Assembly (NCBI GenBank): GCA_019351975.1
Contig: JABBOG010000003.1
Location: 1-64,000 of the forward strand
DNA from: Acidobacteriota bacterium
Lineage (GTDB): Bacteria > Acidobacteriota > Terriglobia > Terriglobales > Acidobacteriaceae
Direction of reading: 5' to 3'
Length of the DNA stretch: 64,000 nucleotides
In this document: positions 19,296-29,248 of the stretch, one piece after another
Layout: every line of letters begins with the position of its first letter
Numbering within the stretch: position 1 is the first letter of the stretch
Notes under the pieces: generated by a model
Seen by the model: the letters and a program-made list of their open reading frames with translations, nothing else
Told to the model about the DNA's origin: nothing
Database searches by the model: none
Program-made: the position numbers and the translations under genes

Positions 19296-19949
19296 ATGAC
19301 ATCTGAAACCAAAACAAGCGTCAAAGATCGCTTCGCACGCTGGTCAAGAAACAGCACAAGTCAAAAGGAAAACCATATGAGCACTGATCAGATCGAACAG
19401 AATGAAATTCACGAGCAGGACTCAGCCGCCGTCGACATCGAAGCAGGCACAGAGTCCCACGAATCCGCTCCGGAGCTTGACCATCTCCGTAACGAACGCG
19501 ACCAGCTAGCCCTGCAACTGGTCCAGTCGCAGGACCGTCTTGCCCGCCTGCAGGCCGAGTTCGACAACGCCCGCAAGCGCGAGATCAAAGAGCGCCAAGA
19601 CAGCCGCGACTACGCCATCCAGTCCGCTATCGAGCCTTTCCTCGGCGTACTCGACAACTTCGCTCTCGCCCTCAACGCTGACGGCGACGTCGCCCAGCTC
19701 CGCACCGGCGTCCAGCTCATCGTCAAGCAGATGGAAGAAGCGCTGCGCACCCTCAACGTACAGCCCGTCGAGACCATCGGCATCCAGTTTGACCCGCGCG
19801 TCCACGAGGCCCTCGGAAGCATCGAAACCGTAGAACATCCCGATCATCAGGTGCTTGAAGAGATTCGTCGCGGCTACAAGCTGCGCGACAAACTCCTTCG
19901 CCCCGCACTCGTCCGCATCGCCAGCAACTCCGCACAAACCAGCGAATAG
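19296..19949 (+). CDS. grpE: Nucleotide exchange factor GrpE
   Basis: Exchange factor for the DnaK chaperone. The product has up to 217 residues: an acidic N-terminal tail, a long coiled coil (about residues 55-115, rich in LRNERDQLALQL-type heptads) and the C-terminal beta domain ending in GYKLRDKLLRPALV. A second start at 19377 (MSTDQIEQ) has a better ribosome site (AAAGGA) and would remove 27 basic residues, so the true start is open. It lies between hrcA and dnaJ. Confidence 0.93.
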   Translation: MTSETKTSVKDRFARWSRNSTSQKENHMSTDQIEQNEIHEQDSAAVDIEAGTESHESAPELDHLRNERDQLALQLVQSQDRLARLQAEFDNARKREIKERQDSRDYAIQSAIEPFLGVLDNFALALNADGDVAQLRTGVQLIVKQMEEALRTLNVQPVETIGIQFDPRVHEALGSIETVEHPDHQVLEEIRRGYKLRDKLLRPALVRIASNSAQTSE

Positions 19950-20006
19950 CATACCTCCAGCAGCCCAATCACACCTACGGAGCACGAACCGCTACACATT
20001 CTTTCT

Positions 20007-21140
20007 ATGCCCACCACGATGAAGACCGACTACTATGAGATCCTGAGCGTCGAACGCACCGCCTCCGACGGCGAAATCAAGTCCGCGTATCGCAAGCTCG
20101 CCATGCAGTTTCACCCTGACCGCAACCCGAACAATCCTCACGCCGAGGAAAAGTTCAAGGAGTGCAGCGAAGCGTATCAGGTACTCTCTGACCCCGATAA
20201 GCGCGCCGCTTACGACCGCTACGGCCACGCCGGCGTCAACGGCTCTGGCGGCTTCCCGGGCGGCGGCAATCCGTTCCAGGGACAAGGTGATCTGAACGAT
20301 ATCTTCGGCGACCTCTTCGGCGAAATGTTCAACATGGGCGGCGGCAACCGCCGCGCCACCCGCCAGCAACGCGGCCGCGATCTCAAGTTTGACATGAAGC
20401 TTGAGTTCGAAGAAGCCATCTTCGGCGTCGAGCGCGAAGTCACCATTCGCCGCGCAGAACCCTGCGAAGACTGCCGCGGCACAGGCTCAGCCGCCGGTAA
20501 ACAGCCTGAAACCTGCCAGCAGTGCGGCGGTCGCGGCCAGATCCGCTCCCAGCAAGGCTTCTTCGCCGTCGCCCGCACCTGTCCCGTCTGCAGTGGCACA
20601 GGCTCCGTCATCCGCACGCCCTGTTCCACCTGCAAAGGCGACTCCCGCGTCACACGCGAGCACTCCATCCTCGTCAAGGTTCCCGCGGGCGTCGAAACCG
20701 ACACGCGCATTCGCTACTCCGGCGAAGGTGAAGCAGGTCGATTCGGCGGCCCGGCCGGCGACTTCTACGTCGTCCTTGAGGTCAAGGCGCACAAATTCTT
20801 CGAGCGCGACGGGGATGACCTCCACTGCGTCATCCCCATCAGCTTCCCGCAGGCCGCCCTCGGTACCGAACTCGAACTTGAAACCCTCGACGGAATCGAG
20901 ACCATCAAGGTCCCGGAAGGCACGCAGAGCGGTCGCGAGATCAAACTGCGCGGCAAAGGCGTTCCCCACCTCAACTCTCACGGCAAAGGCGACCTCGTGG
21001 TCGAGGTCCGCGTGCAGACCCCCTCAAAGCTGAGCAAGCAGCAAAAGGAACTCCTCAAGCAGCTCGCAGAGACCATCTCCGTCGAAAACACACCCCACTC
21101 CCGCGGTCTCTTCAGCAAGGTCAAAGAGATGTTCAGCTAG
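20007..21140 (+). CDS. dnaJ: Chaperone protein DnaJ
   Basis: Type I J-domain co-chaperone. The 377 residues show a J domain with HPD near residues 36-38, a glycine-rich linker ([15 protein letters not shown]), four zinc-binding motifs and the C-terminal substrate-binding barrel. The motifs are [24 protein letters not shown] and CSTCKGDS; the last lacks the final glycine. A start four codons later is possible. A strong hairpin follows the gene. Confidence 0.97.
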   Translation: MPTTMKTDYYEILSVERTASDGEIKSAYRKLAMQFHPDRNPNNPHAEEKFKECSEAYQVLSDPDKRAAYDRYGHAGVNGSGGFPGGGNPFQGQGDLNDIFGDLFGEMFNMGGGNRRATRQQRGRDLKFDMKLEFEEAIFGVEREVTIRRAEPCEDCRGTGSAAGKQPETCQQCGGRGQIRSQQGFFAVARTCPVCSGTGSVIRTPCSTCKGDSRVTREHSILVKVPAGVETDTRIRYSGEGEAGRFGGPAGDFYVVLEVKAHKFFERDGDDLHCVIPISFPQAALGTELELETLDGIETIKVPEGTQSGREIKLRGKGVPHLNSHGKGDLVVEVRVQTPSKLSKQQKELLKQLAETISVENTPHSRGLFSKVKEMFS

Positions 21141-21161
21141 CATTCCACGCAGCATCCAGCC

Positions 21162-21189
21162 AACAGCGACCGAACTCTCGGTCGCTGTT
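21162..21189 (+). terminator. dnaJ: Terminator after dnaJ
   Basis: A perfect 12 bp stem, AACAGCGACCGA with TCGGTCGCTGTT, has a four-base loop and is followed by TCTTGTCTC. It lies between the converging dnaJ and rsmE genes and may serve both. Confidence 0.8.
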
Positions 21190-21199
21190 CTTGTCTCAG

Positions 21200-21907
21200 C
21201 TACAGCATCGCCGCGCACACCGCCAGGCCCGCAATCGCCGCAGTCTCCGCGCGCAGAATCCTCGGCCCCAGCGTCACATGCTTCCACCCGGCCTCGCTGA
21301 ACAACGTCATCTCCTCTGGAGTCCACCCGCCCTCCGGCCCAACCGCCACAGCAACACTCTCCGCCCCACCTTCCAGCGCAGCCTTCAACGAGTTCTCCTG
21401 CTCCGTCTCCGCAAGTAGCAACGTCCTCTCCGCGCGAACCATCCCCAGCGCCACCTTCAGCGCCACCGGTTCATCCACCGCCGGAACATCGCTTCTTCGC
21501 GACTGCTGCGCAGCCTCCCGCACAATCCTTCGCCAGCGCTCTACTCGCTTCGCCGCGGCCTGCGCCAGGTGCTTCTCTGTTCTCCGCGCAATCACCGGCG
21601 TAATTCTTTCCGCGCCCAACTCCGTTGCCTTCTCAATGCCCCACTCCATGTGATCAAACTTGAAGACCGCCATCAACAGATGCACAGGCAAGGCAGCCTC
21701 CGCCTCAAGCTCCTCATGCAGTACAAACCTCACCTCATCCTCGCCAACAAAACTAATCTCAGCGCGATGCAAAAATCCATTCGCGACCACGTCGAACACC
21801 TGTCCCACTTCAGCACGTAGTACGCGCGCAAGATGCGCAGCCTGCTCCCCTCGCAGCGACGCACTTGTCTCGGTCCACGTATCCGCAATCCATCTTCGTC
21901 TCGTCAT
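21200..21907 (-). CDS. rsmE: 16S rRNA (uracil-1498-N3)-methyltransferase RsmE
   Basis: Methylates U1498 of 16S rRNA using SAM. The 235-residue SPOUT-class protein has an N-terminal PUA-like part (EQAAHLARVLRAEVGQ) and the knotted C-terminal domain with KATELGAERITPV, RIVREAAQQSRR, VGPEGGWTPEE and LGPRILRAETAAI, all characteristic. The start is ATG at 21907. It converges on dnaJ and shares the hairpin at 21162. Confidence 0.95.
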   Translation of the reverse strand: MTRRRWIADTWTETSASLRGEQAAHLARVLRAEVGQVFDVVANGFLHRAEISFVGEDEVRFVLHEELEAEAALPVHLLMAVFKFDHMEWGIEKATELGAERITPVIARRTEKHLAQAAAKRVERWRRIVREAAQQSRRSDVPAVDEPVALKVALGMVRAERTLLLAETEQENSLKAALEGGAESVAVAVGPEGGWTPEEMTLFSEAGWKHVTLGPRILRAETAAIAGLAVCAAML

Positions 21908-21970
21908 GCCTTTCAGAATACTGCGTTCGATGGGCTCGCGAAACCCTCATGAACAAAGGCCGTTAAACAC

Positions 21971-22001
21971 CTCAGAGAATGCGCTGATCGCATTCTCTGA
22001 G
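21971..22001. repeat. Strong inverted repeat in rsmE-thiolase spacer
   Basis: CTCAGAGAATGCG and CGCATTCTCTGAG form a perfect 13 bp stem around CTGAT. No T run follows, so a protein-binding site, mobile-element scar or weak terminator are all possible. Confidence 0.8.
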
Positions 22002-22055
22002 TGTGTTGCCATTACCTTGATGCTTTGCCTTGGTTGCGTTTGCCTGCGCTCCCGA

Positions 22056-22072
22056 TCGATGTTGAACATCGA
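22056..22072. promoter_or_regulatory. Operator-like palindrome upstream of thiolase
   Basis: TCGATGT-TGA-ACATCGA, a perfect 7 bp inverted repeat with a three-base centre, has the size of a dimeric repressor site. No regulator gene is adjacent. Confidence 0.4.
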
Positions 22073-22445
22073 CGCTGCGCTCACAATGATGAAGCAGCTA
22101 ACGAAGGTATAGTTTTCTCGCGCGGAAGAGTCAAGGGAAAAAACTCCGCACATCAAATTTTTTCTGCGCGACGTTTCATAGCGTCCTCTTCTACGACACA
22201 AGATTCATCCTTCCCACACACGATCTACGCGACCCTAGACTCACCCAAGCGACTTCGTCGTCTACTCGCAAACACACTTCCTCCACATATCGCTCGAGCA
22301 GCCGTCGACCGCAAGACCCTCTCGCGTCGAACGCTCAGCGTCGCCTCCTTACGCGTCACACGTCGCGCATCGTATACTTCGTTGTTCCGTTGTCGCGCAA
22401 AGCCAGCGACGTAAACCAGGAGCATCTTAACCGCAGGAGTTCACA

Positions 22446-23627
22446 ATGCGCGAAGTCGTCATCGTCAGTGCAGCCCGCACGCCCGTAGGAAAATTCATGG
22501 GAGCGCTTTCCCATCTCTCCGCCGTCGAACTCGGCGCCATGGCCGTACGCGCCGCCGTCGAGCGCGCTGCCGTAACTCCCGCGGACATCACAGAATGCAT
22601 CATGGGCTGCGTCCTTCCCGCCGGACTCGGCCAAAATCCCGCGCGCCAGGCAGTTCTGCGTGGCGGCCTCGCCGACTCCGTCGCCGCACTCACGATCAAC
22701 ATGGTCTGCGGCTCCGGACTCAAGGCCGTCGGCCTCGCCGCGCAGGCCATCGCACTCGGCGATTCAGAGATCGCCGTCGCCGGCGGCATGGAGTCCATGT
22801 CCAACGCGCCCTATCTCCTCCCCAACGCACGCAAAGGCTTCCGCATGGGCGACGCGAAGGCCGTCGATTCAATGGTCAACGACGGCCTCTGGTGCGCCTG
22901 CGACAACCAGCACATGGGCATGACCGCCGAACTCGTCGCCGACAAACACGCCTTCACCCGCGAGCAGCAAGACACCTACGCTCTCAACTCACACCTCAAA
23001 GCCGCTGCCGCCCAACGCGAAGGCCGCTTCGATGCAGAGATCATTCCTGTTCCTCTCGTAACAAAAAAAGGAGCCCCTCCAGCCTTCCTCACCGCTGACG
23101 AAAGCGTCCGGCCCGACTCTTCGCTCGAAGCTCTCGCTGGCCTCAAACCAGCCTTCAAATCCGATGGCACCGTCACCGCCGGCAACGCACCTGGCGTCAA
23201 CGACGCCGCCGCTGCCGTCGTGCTTATGTCCGCCGACCGCGCACACCGACTCAACCTCACGCCGCTTGCGACCATCCGCGCACAAGCCACCAGCGGCGTC
23301 GCACCCCGCTGGGTCATGCTTGCACCCGTTACCGGCGTACAGAACGTTCTCGCTCGCGCTGGCTGGTCAATCGATGACATCGACCTCTTTGAACTTAACG
23401 AGGCCTTTGCCGTACAGGCGCTCGGCGTATCCAAGGAGCTCGGCATCTCTCTTGATCGCGTCAACGTCAACGGCGGCGCCGTCGCCATCGGTCATCCCAT
23501 CGGAGCCAGCGGCGCCCGCATCCTCACTACGCTGCTCTACGAGATGCAGCGCCGCAACGTGCACAAAGGCATCGCCGCGCTCTGCCTCGGTGGCGGCAAC
23601 TCTGTCGCCATGGCCCTGGAACGCTAA
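22446..23627 (+). CDS. Acetyl-CoA C-acetyltransferase (thiolase)
   Basis: Condenses or cleaves acetoacetyl-CoA in fatty acid, ketone or polyhydroxyalkanoate metabolism. The 393 residues are typical. The acyl-accepting Cys lies near residue 88 in [10 protein letters not shown]; the second site has HPIGASGAR and [10 protein letters not shown] near the end. The start has a clear CAGGAG site. The gene is alone; phaB or 3-hydroxyacyl-CoA dehydrogenase partners are not adjacent, so the pathway is open. Confidence 0.93.
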   Translation: MREVVIVSAARTPVGKFMGALSHLSAVELGAMAVRAAVERAAVTPADITECIMGCVLPAGLGQNPARQAVLRGGLADSVAALTINMVCGSGLKAVGLAAQAIALGDSEIAVAGGMESMSNAPYLLPNARKGFRMGDAKAVDSMVNDGLWCACDNQHMGMTAELVADKHAFTREQQDTYALNSHLKAAAAQREGRFDAEIIPVPLVTKKGAPPAFLTADESVRPDSSLEALAGLKPAFKSDGTVTAGNAPGVNDAAAAVVLMSADRAHRLNLTPLATIRAQATSGVAPRWVMLAPVTGVQNVLARAGWSIDDIDLFELNEAFAVQALGVSKELGISLDRVNVNGGAVAIGHPIGASGARILTTLLYEMQRRNVHKGIAALCLGGGNSVAMALER

Positions 23628-23653
23628 CCCCACGAACGAAAGAACTGCCTCGC

Positions 23654-24928
23654 TCAAGCCAGCGTCGTAGCCTCGCCAGACCGCGCCAGATGCATCAGCC
23701 ATCCCATCAGTAGCAACGCGCCGATGTATATGTACGACTGCAGCAAGTTCCATCCTGCCTTGTCGTACAGGTAGTTGAACGCCGCCAAAAAATTACAGGT
23801 TAGAAACACGGCTACACCCAACATCCATGGTCGCTGCTTCATCCAGCACGCATGCGCAAACCATGCCCACGCCGCGATCCCCACCACAATTCCGTAGTGG
23901 TGTTCCCACGCCATCGGTGACGCCGCTACTGACACAATACCCATCGCCGCCATGTCCGCCGTTGATCCCCTCAACCTCCGCCACGGATACACAAGTACCA
24001 GCCCCACCAGCAGCAACGATGTCGCCACCGTAACCCGATACACCCACGGAATGTACGGCGTGTACACATACGGCGTGTAGCCAAGATTCTCGCCATTGAA
24101 GATCATGCGATTGATCGTCCCAAACATCGACTGGTTCGCATAATGCGACTGCGCTTTGTGGCTCAGCCCCGCCAGCACGCCGATGTAATCCAGATTATTG
24201 TGCCATCCAAACACCACCACTGAAGCCGCCAGCAAAACCGCGCCACAGGCCAGAAACGCCCGCGCCGCACCCCATCGCCGCCGCACCAGCATCCACACCA
24301 GCAGCAGAATGAACTGCGGCTTCACCGCCGTCAGCATTGCTGCAACAACACCAGCGCTGCGCTCCCTTCCCGTCGTCCATAACAACAGCAGCACCGTAAA
24401 TCCAAACGACAGAAACGTCTGCGCATTACCCAGCGAATACCCCTTCATCAGCGGATAGCATCCTAGTGTCGCCAGCACCACCGCAAGTACCGCAGGCCAC
24501 CTAAGCTCCGCGCCACGCTTGCGCAGCAACCACCGCCCCATCACAAGCGACACCGCAGCCACACCCAACACCGCCAGCCACGACAACACTGCCAGCACAC
24601 GCAGCATCGCAGCATCGCCCATGCCAAGCTTGCGCAACGCCCACAGCGGCAACTCACTTGCCAGCGAGTAGATCAGCGTGTCATACAGCTTCGCGTCATA
24701 GATCGGCATCCCCGGATGCGATTGAAAATAATCCAGGGACCTCATCATCGGCAGCCACGAATCTGTCCACTGCCGCATATGAAAAAACGACTTCACATCC
24801 GGAATCATGCTCCCCGGATTGCCCAGATGCAGCACCCTGCAAATCGCCCACTGCACAATGTTCGCGAGGAATAAACTCACCACTACATACACCAGCAAAC
24901 GCCGGTCATGCGTGCCTTCTTCCGACAT
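23654..24928 (-). CDS. Polyprenyl-phosphate-dependent glycosyltransferase, GT87/DUF2029-like
   Basis: Membrane protein of about 424 residues with ten or more hydrophobic helices. Family-like residues are an acidic site in the first outer loop (MIPDVKSFFHM near residues 35-45), AVKPQFILLLVWMLVRRRW in the middle and MAWEHHYGIVV near 345. GT87 enzymes transfer mannose or arabinose from polyprenyl phosphate to envelope glycans. Start at 24928 is preferred because TTGGAG stands six bases before it. No cell-wall cluster is visible around it. Confidence 0.72.
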   Translation of the reverse strand: MSEEGTHDRRLLVYVVVSLFLANIVQWAICRVLHLGNPGSMIPDVKSFFHMRQWTDSWLPMMRSLDYFQSHPGMPIYDAKLYDTLIYSLASELPLWALRKLGMGDAAMLRVLAVLSWLAVLGVAAVSLVMGRWLLRKRGAELRWPAVLAVVLATLGCYPLMKGYSLGNAQTFLSFGFTVLLLLWTTGRERSAGVVAAMLTAVKPQFILLLVWMLVRRRWGAARAFLACGAVLLAASVVVFGWHNNLDYIGVLAGLSHKAQSHYANQSMFGTINRMIFNGENLGYTPYVYTPYIPWVYRVTVATSLLLVGLVLVYPWRRLRGSTADMAAMGIVSVAASPMAWEHHYGIVVGIAAWAWFAHACWMKQRPWMLGVAVFLTCNFLAAFNYLYDKAGWNLLQSYIYIGALLLMGWLMHLARSGEATTLA

Positions 24929-25050
24929 CTGCATCTCCAATGGAACCATGCGCTCCAGTCTACCAAGCACCTACACGTATCACGGCTGCTCAACGGATCA
25001 TCCTCTGGCCGCGGAAGCCTTCCCAGTAGAGCTGCTGTTCACGATTTCAA

Positions 25051-25184
25051 TGTCACTCTCCGTTGTACCCCAAACCGGCGACCCGCGCGAAGCCTTCTTC
25101 CACCTGCTGCGCGACTACTTCAATGCCTACGCCGTCGAGGGCGTACTCACCGCTCCCACAAATGCTGGATCGACGCCGGTCGCC
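25051..25184 (+). pseudogene. Possible truncated gene start
   Basis: From an ATG at 25051 the frame reads MSLSVVPQTGDPREAFFHLL and continues with ordinary codon choice to about 25180, then runs against the sdaA end and becomes an antisense shadow, stopping at 25451. Codon use up to the sdaA boundary looks genuine, so this may be a gene cut by deletion. I do not recognise it. Confidence 0.3.
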
Positions 25185-26681
25185 TCAGCATTCAATGATA
25201 TTCAGCGCCAACCCCGCCAGACTCGTCTCCTTGTACCGCGACTGCATATCCATCCCCGTCCGGTACATCGTCTCGATCACCTGATCGAGCGAAACCTTAT
25301 GCACACCCTGATCGTTCATCGCCAACCGCGCCGCATTTACAGCTTTCACAGCTCCCATTCCATTGCGCTCTATGCACGGAATCTGCACCAGCCCGCCAAT
25401 CGGATCGCACGTCATCCCAAGATTGTGTTCCATCGCGATCTCAGCCGCTGAAGCAATCGCAGCATTGTCGCCTCCCAGCGCCGCCACCAGCCCGCCAGCC
25501 GCCATCGAGCACGCCACACCCACCTCGCCCTGGCATCCAACCTCCGCACCCGAGATGCTCGCATTCTCCTTATACAGAATCCCGATCGCTGCCGACGTCA
25601 GAAAATACCGCAGCAGCCCAGCTTCCTTCTCCGCATCGCCTGCTTCGCCGGCAACATGATGCACGTAGTAATACGCAATCGCCGGGATCACCCCCGCAGC
25701 GCCATTCGTAGGGGCCGTCACAACTCTTCCACCCGCAGCGTTCTCCTCATTCACAGCCATGGCCACCAGCGTCACAGAGTCCAGCGGCGCCAACGGATCT
25801 CGCACCTTCCCCGCCGCCTCCATCGCCGCAAGTCTGCGCGCCAGTCCCGGCGCCCGTCTCCGCACATTCAGCCCGCCCGGCAAAGTTCCCTCCGTCGCAA
25901 TCCCACGCTCAATGCAGTCCGACATGGCCTGCCACAGCGTAAAGATCGCCGCCTTGACTCTGTCTTCTCCAGCCAGCGACTCAGCCAACTGCGTTGTCGT
26001 ATTCCCCGGCCGCAACGGCGACACAATCCTGTCGATCCGCCGCACGATCGTCGGGTCAGACAGCAACGCAACCTCATTCGCAAGCACGATCTCCGCAATC
26101 GACATTCCGTGCAGGCTACCTAAACGCAATAGCTCCTCCGCGCTCGAAAACGCATACGGAACGTCACGCTTCTTTGCCCCGCCATCCGCCGCGGCGAACT
26201 CCTCCGCCGTCAAAATAAATCCACCGCCCACCGAGTACATCACCTGCTCAAACACCACGGCACCGACCGCATCCAGACAGCGAAACCGCATCCCATTCGG
26301 GTGCGTCACCACACCTTCGTCCGGATACATCTGCTCTCGACAAAACCTCAGATCCACAGCAGGATCAAACCGCACATCATGTTCGCCCAGCAGCTTTAGA
26401 CGTGCGCTCGCACGCAACGCCTCTATCCTCGCGCCAATCGTATCCAGATCCACCGTATCGGGCGACTCCCCCAGCAGCCCCATCATCACAGCCCTGCCCG
26501 TACCATGCCCAACGCCTGTCAGCGCCAGCGACCCATAAAGATCTACCGTCATCGCCGCTCCAAACTCTTTCCGCGCCGCCAGCTCCCGCACAAACCACAC
26601 AGCCGCGCGCATCGGCCCTACCGTATGCGAACTCGACGGCCCAATCCCAATCTTAAACAGTTCAAATAGACTCGTTTGCAT
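25185..26681 (-). CDS. sdaA: L-serine ammonia-lyase (dehydratase), single chain
   Basis: Iron-sulfur enzyme that deaminates L-serine to pyruvate. The 498 residues combine the N-terminal beta-type domain ([17 protein letters not shown] near residues 9-25) and the C-terminal alpha-type catalytic part ([15 protein letters not shown] near 330, [19 protein letters not shown] near 385-403, [19 protein letters not shown] near 430-450) whose cysteines hold the 4Fe-4S cluster. The start at 26681 (MQTSLFEL) is preferred to the upstream codon. It might link to the glycine cleavage genes at the far end of the window through serine-glycine metabolism. Confidence 0.95.
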   Translation of the reverse strand: MQTSLFELFKIGIGPSSSHTVGPMRAAVWFVRELAARKEFGAAMTVDLYGSLALTGVGHGTGRAVMMGLLGESPDTVDLDTIGARIEALRASARLKLLGEHDVRFDPAVDLRFCREQMYPDEGVVTHPNGMRFRCLDAVGAVVFEQVMYSVGGGFILTAEEFAAADGGAKKRDVPYAFSSAEELLRLGSLHGMSIAEIVLANEVALLSDPTIVRRIDRIVSPLRPGNTTTQLAESLAGEDRVKAAIFTLWQAMSDCIERGIATEGTLPGGLNVRRRAPGLARRLAAMEAAGKVRDPLAPLDSVTLVAMAVNEENAAGGRVVTAPTNGAAGVIPAIAYYYVHHVAGEAGDAEKEAGLLRYFLTSAAIGILYKENASISGAEVGCQGEVGVACSMAAGGLVAALGGDNAAIASAAEIAMEHNLGMTCDPIGGLVQIPCIERNGMGAVKAVNAARLAMNDQGVHKVSLDQVIETMYRTGMDMQSRYKETSLAGLALNIIEC

Positions 26682-26805
26682 CGCCCATCCCATCTCACGT
26701 CCTTATGATTGTAGGCGCGCTTCGCTACCGCGATCACCTCCCATTTCCTCCCGTAAAATGACAGTGCTACACTTAGCCAACCTCCGCCTCAAGGAATCAC
26801 CAGGC

Positions 26806-28398
26806 ATGCTCTTCAAAGCTCGCAGCGCCGCCGTCTACGGTATCGACGCCCACATCATCGACGTAGAAGTAGACTTCTCCGGCATCAAGACACAGGAAGA
26901 GACCTTCGCCACCGTCGGCCTGCCCGACGCAGCCGTCCGCGAATCCCGAGACCGCGTCCGCTCCGCCATCAAAAACTCCGGCTTCGACCTTCCACCCACA
27001 CGCATCACCATCAACCTCGCTCCGGCTGACCTCAAAAAAGAAGGTTCCGGCTTCGATCTCCCCATCGCCATCGGCATCCTCGGAGCCTACGGCGCGCTCT
27101 CCATCAAAGACATCGCCGACTTCGTCCTCGTCGGCGAACTCGGCCTCGACGGCTCCCTCCGCGCAGTACAGGGCATGTTACCCATCGCCATCGCCGCACG
27201 CGCCGCTGGCATCCACAACCTTGTCATCCCTGCAGCCAACGCTCGCGAGGCCGCCGTTGTCTCCGGCGTCAACGTTTACCCCGTCACGTCCCTGCTCGAG
27301 GTTCGCGAACTCCTCAACTCCGCCGCCAACGGCAGCATCTTCGCCCAGCCACTCTCCATCGACAGCGTCGCGCTCCTCAATGACGCCGTCGAATACCATG
27401 CCGACTTTCGCGACGTCCGCGGCCAGCATGTCGCCAAACGCGCTCTCGAGGTCGCCGCCGCTGGCGGCCACAACATTCTCATGATCGGCCCGCCCGGCTC
27501 CGGCAAAACCATGCTCGCCAAGCGCTTGCCCTCCATCCTCACCCCGCTGCGCTTCGAAGAAGCCCTCGAAACCACTAAGATCCACTCCGTCGCCGGCATC
27601 CTGAACCGGGACGAAGGTCTCGTAACCCACCGCCCCTTTCGCTCCCCTCACCACACCGTCTCCGACGCCGGCCTCATCGGTGGTGGCATGATCCCGCGTC
27701 CCGGCGAGGTCTCGCTCGCCCACAACGGCCTCCTCTTCCTCGACGAGCTGCCCGAGTTCCCGCGCAACGTCCTCGAAGTCCTCCGCCAGCCCCTCGAAGA
27801 CGGCATGGTCACCATCTCCCGCGCCGCCATGTCCCTCAGCTTCCCCGCCCGCTTCATGCTGGCCGCCGCCATGAACCCCTGTCCCTGCGGATACTTCAAC
27901 GACAAATCCCGCGAATGCATGTGCACCCCGCCCATGATCCAGCGCTACGTCGCCAAAGTGAGCGGACCGCTCCTCGACCGCATCGATATCCACATCGAAG
28001 TCCCCGCCGTTCAGTACAAAGAACTTCGCAGCGGTGCCAGCGCCGAAGGCTCCACCGAGATCCGCGCCCGGGTGCTCGCTGCCCGCGAGTTGCAACACAC
28101 TCGCTTCCTTGAAACCCCGGCTCGAACCAAGCCCAACTCCCGCGCACCCAGTCGCGCTATCTTCGCCAACGCTCAGATGTCGACCCAGCAGATTCGTACC
28201 TACTGCGAACTTTCAACCGACGCCGAACGTCTCCTCGAACGCGCCATGCAGCAACAGGGCCTGAGCGCACGCGCCCATGACCGCATCCTCAAAGTCGCTC
28301 GGACCATCGCTGACCTCGAAGCCTCACCGTCCATCGCCGTACCCCATATTGCCGAAGCTATCCAATACCGCACTCTCGATCGCAGTTACTGGTCATAA
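26806..28398 (+). CDS. YifB/ComM-type Mg-chelatase-like AAA+ ATPase
   Basis: About 530 residues with three parts: an N-terminal Lon-like/ChlI domain ([17 protein letters not shown] and [14 protein letters not shown]), the AAA+ core with Walker A GPPGSGKT near residue 225, and the C-terminal Mg-chelatase domain ([10 protein letters not shown] near 360). ComM-type proteins are hexameric helicases that promote branch migration in natural transformation. The start at 26806 ([12 protein letters not shown]) is the family start. It is followed by a terminator-free AT-rich space. Confidence 0.92.
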   Translation: MLFKARSAAVYGIDAHIIDVEVDFSGIKTQEETFATVGLPDAAVRESRDRVRSAIKNSGFDLPPTRITINLAPADLKKEGSGFDLPIAIGILGAYGALSIKDIADFVLVGELGLDGSLRAVQGMLPIAIAARAAGIHNLVIPAANAREAAVVSGVNVYPVTSLLEVRELLNSAANGSIFAQPLSIDSVALLNDAVEYHADFRDVRGQHVAKRALEVAAAGGHNILMIGPPGSGKTMLAKRLPSILTPLRFEEALETTKIHSVAGILNRDEGLVTHRPFRSPHHTVSDAGLIGGGMIPRPGEVSLAHNGLLFLDELPEFPRNVLEVLRQPLEDGMVTISRAAMSLSFPARFMLAAAMNPCPCGYFNDKSRECMCTPPMIQRYVAKVSGPLLDRIDIHIEVPAVQYKELRSGASAEGSTEIRARVLAARELQHTRFLETPARTKPNSRAPSRAIFANAQMSTQQIRTYCELSTDAERLLERAMQQQGLSARAHDRILKVARTIADLEASPSIAVPHIAEAIQYRTLDRSYWS

Positions 28399-28799
28399 AT
28401 ACAGCTTCTGGAATCCCTCACTTAACTTAATACTAAAATAGGGATTGACCTCACCTTCGAAAGAACGTATCTTACAATGAGGAACGTGACGAGGTAGCTG
28501 ACTCTAAGCGCGAAGTGAGTAGCAGCTTGAATTCTCCTCCAGCGTATAAATTGTGCCTACATCTCATGATTCATTTGCACCTCCGGATCCATCGGAGTGG
28601 AATTATGTTGTGTATAAATTAGATTAATTTCATATCGTACAAGTTGAACGTTTTTTACATCTCATCGACGAACCCTCCTTTATTGGAAAGCGTCGTACTC
28701 ACTACAAGGTAGCCGCGCTCTGAACGCGGGCTTCCCTCAGCATCCATGGCAAGCGACCTCCGGATTCATTCCGCAGCTCTCAACAGGAGAACCTTCAAT
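28399..28799. other. AT-rich intergenic region and long leader of rpoZ
   Basis: 401 bases of markedly higher A/T content than coding DNA here. It holds the promoter at 28445, then some 320 bases of possible untranslated leader with a hairpin around CACCTCCG (about 28575) and CGGAGTG, a small AAATTA-GAT-TAATTT palindrome near 28616, and CCGCG/CGCGG near 28712. No family of riboswitch was recognised and no good small ORF was seen. Confidence 0.5.
28445..28473 (+). promoter_or_regulatory. Sigma-70-type promoter upstream of rpoZ
   Basis: TTGACC at 28445 and TATCTT at 28468 are separated by exactly 17 bases, the best such match seen in the window. It would start a transcript near 28480, about 320 bases before rpoZ. 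Confidence 0.65.
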
Positions 28800-29024
28800 A
28801 TGCGTTCCGATCTCATCTTTGGTGCCCTCACGCACGTGAACAATCGTTATAAGCTTTGCCAACTCGCATCAAAGGCTACACGCAAACTGCACAAGCCGAA
28901 TACCCGTCTGCAGGACACCACCAATGAGGTTCTCGACCGCTTCAAGGATACTGTTCCGATGGATACTTCTGCTGAAACCGCTGGCACAGAAGGATTTACA
29001 CCAACAGAGCGCCGCGCTGCCTAA
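28800..29024 (+). CDS. rpoZ: RNA polymerase omega subunit (divergent)
   Basis: 74-residue protein starting [20 protein letters not shown]. The core [19 protein letters not shown] corresponds to the conserved NRYxLxxxAxxRAR block of omega, which binds the beta-prime subunit C-terminus. The ATG at 28800 follows AGGAGA at good distance; an upstream start at 28746 is less likely. The C-terminal tail is polar. A hairpin follows at 29031. Family assignment is by pattern; the usual KPxxxAxEEI ending is not evident. Confidence 0.75.
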   Translation: MRSDLIFGALTHVNNRYKLCQLASKATRKLHKPNTRLQDTTNEVLDRFKDTVPMDTSAETAGTEGFTPTERRAA

Positions 29025-29030
29025 TATCGT

Positions 29031-29064
29031 GCCGCGCGATCTCATCTCGCGCGGCCGCTTTTCC
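29031..29064 (+). terminator. rpoZ: Terminator after rpoZ
   Basis: GCCGCGCGA and TCGCGCGGC form a 9 bp GC-rich stem with a seven-base loop, followed by CGCTTTTCC. It separates rpoZ from rho, so rho probably has its own promoter in the 180 bases that follow. Confidence 0.75.
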
Positions 29065-29248
29065 TCACATTCCTCTGCTACACTTCAGCAAATCAAGCTT
29101 CTGCTTTCGGCTCCCGTTCCTCAGTACTCCTCCGCGACATCTCCTCTTCTGCACATCTAGTCCGCCATCCCCTGCTTTCAGAGTGATTCCGCACCATCCC
29201 CTCGCACTTCATCAATCCCTCCAATTTATGGAAACGACTCAGGTACTC

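Larger units (their letters stand above)
21908..22445. other. Long intergenic region with two palindromes
   Basis: 538 bases separate rsmE from the thiolase gene. The region holds a 13 bp inverted repeat at 21971-22001 and a 7 bp palindrome at 22056-22072. TATACT at 22373 is -10-like, but no -35 at the right distance was seen. No frame with convincing codon use was found. Base composition from 22100 to 22200 is more AT-rich than coding DNA. Confidence 0.5.

Noticed and set aside
28399-28799. 6S RNA or another named RNA family
   Set aside because: Composition and promoter fit a transcribed leader but I could not recognise a conserved family structure.
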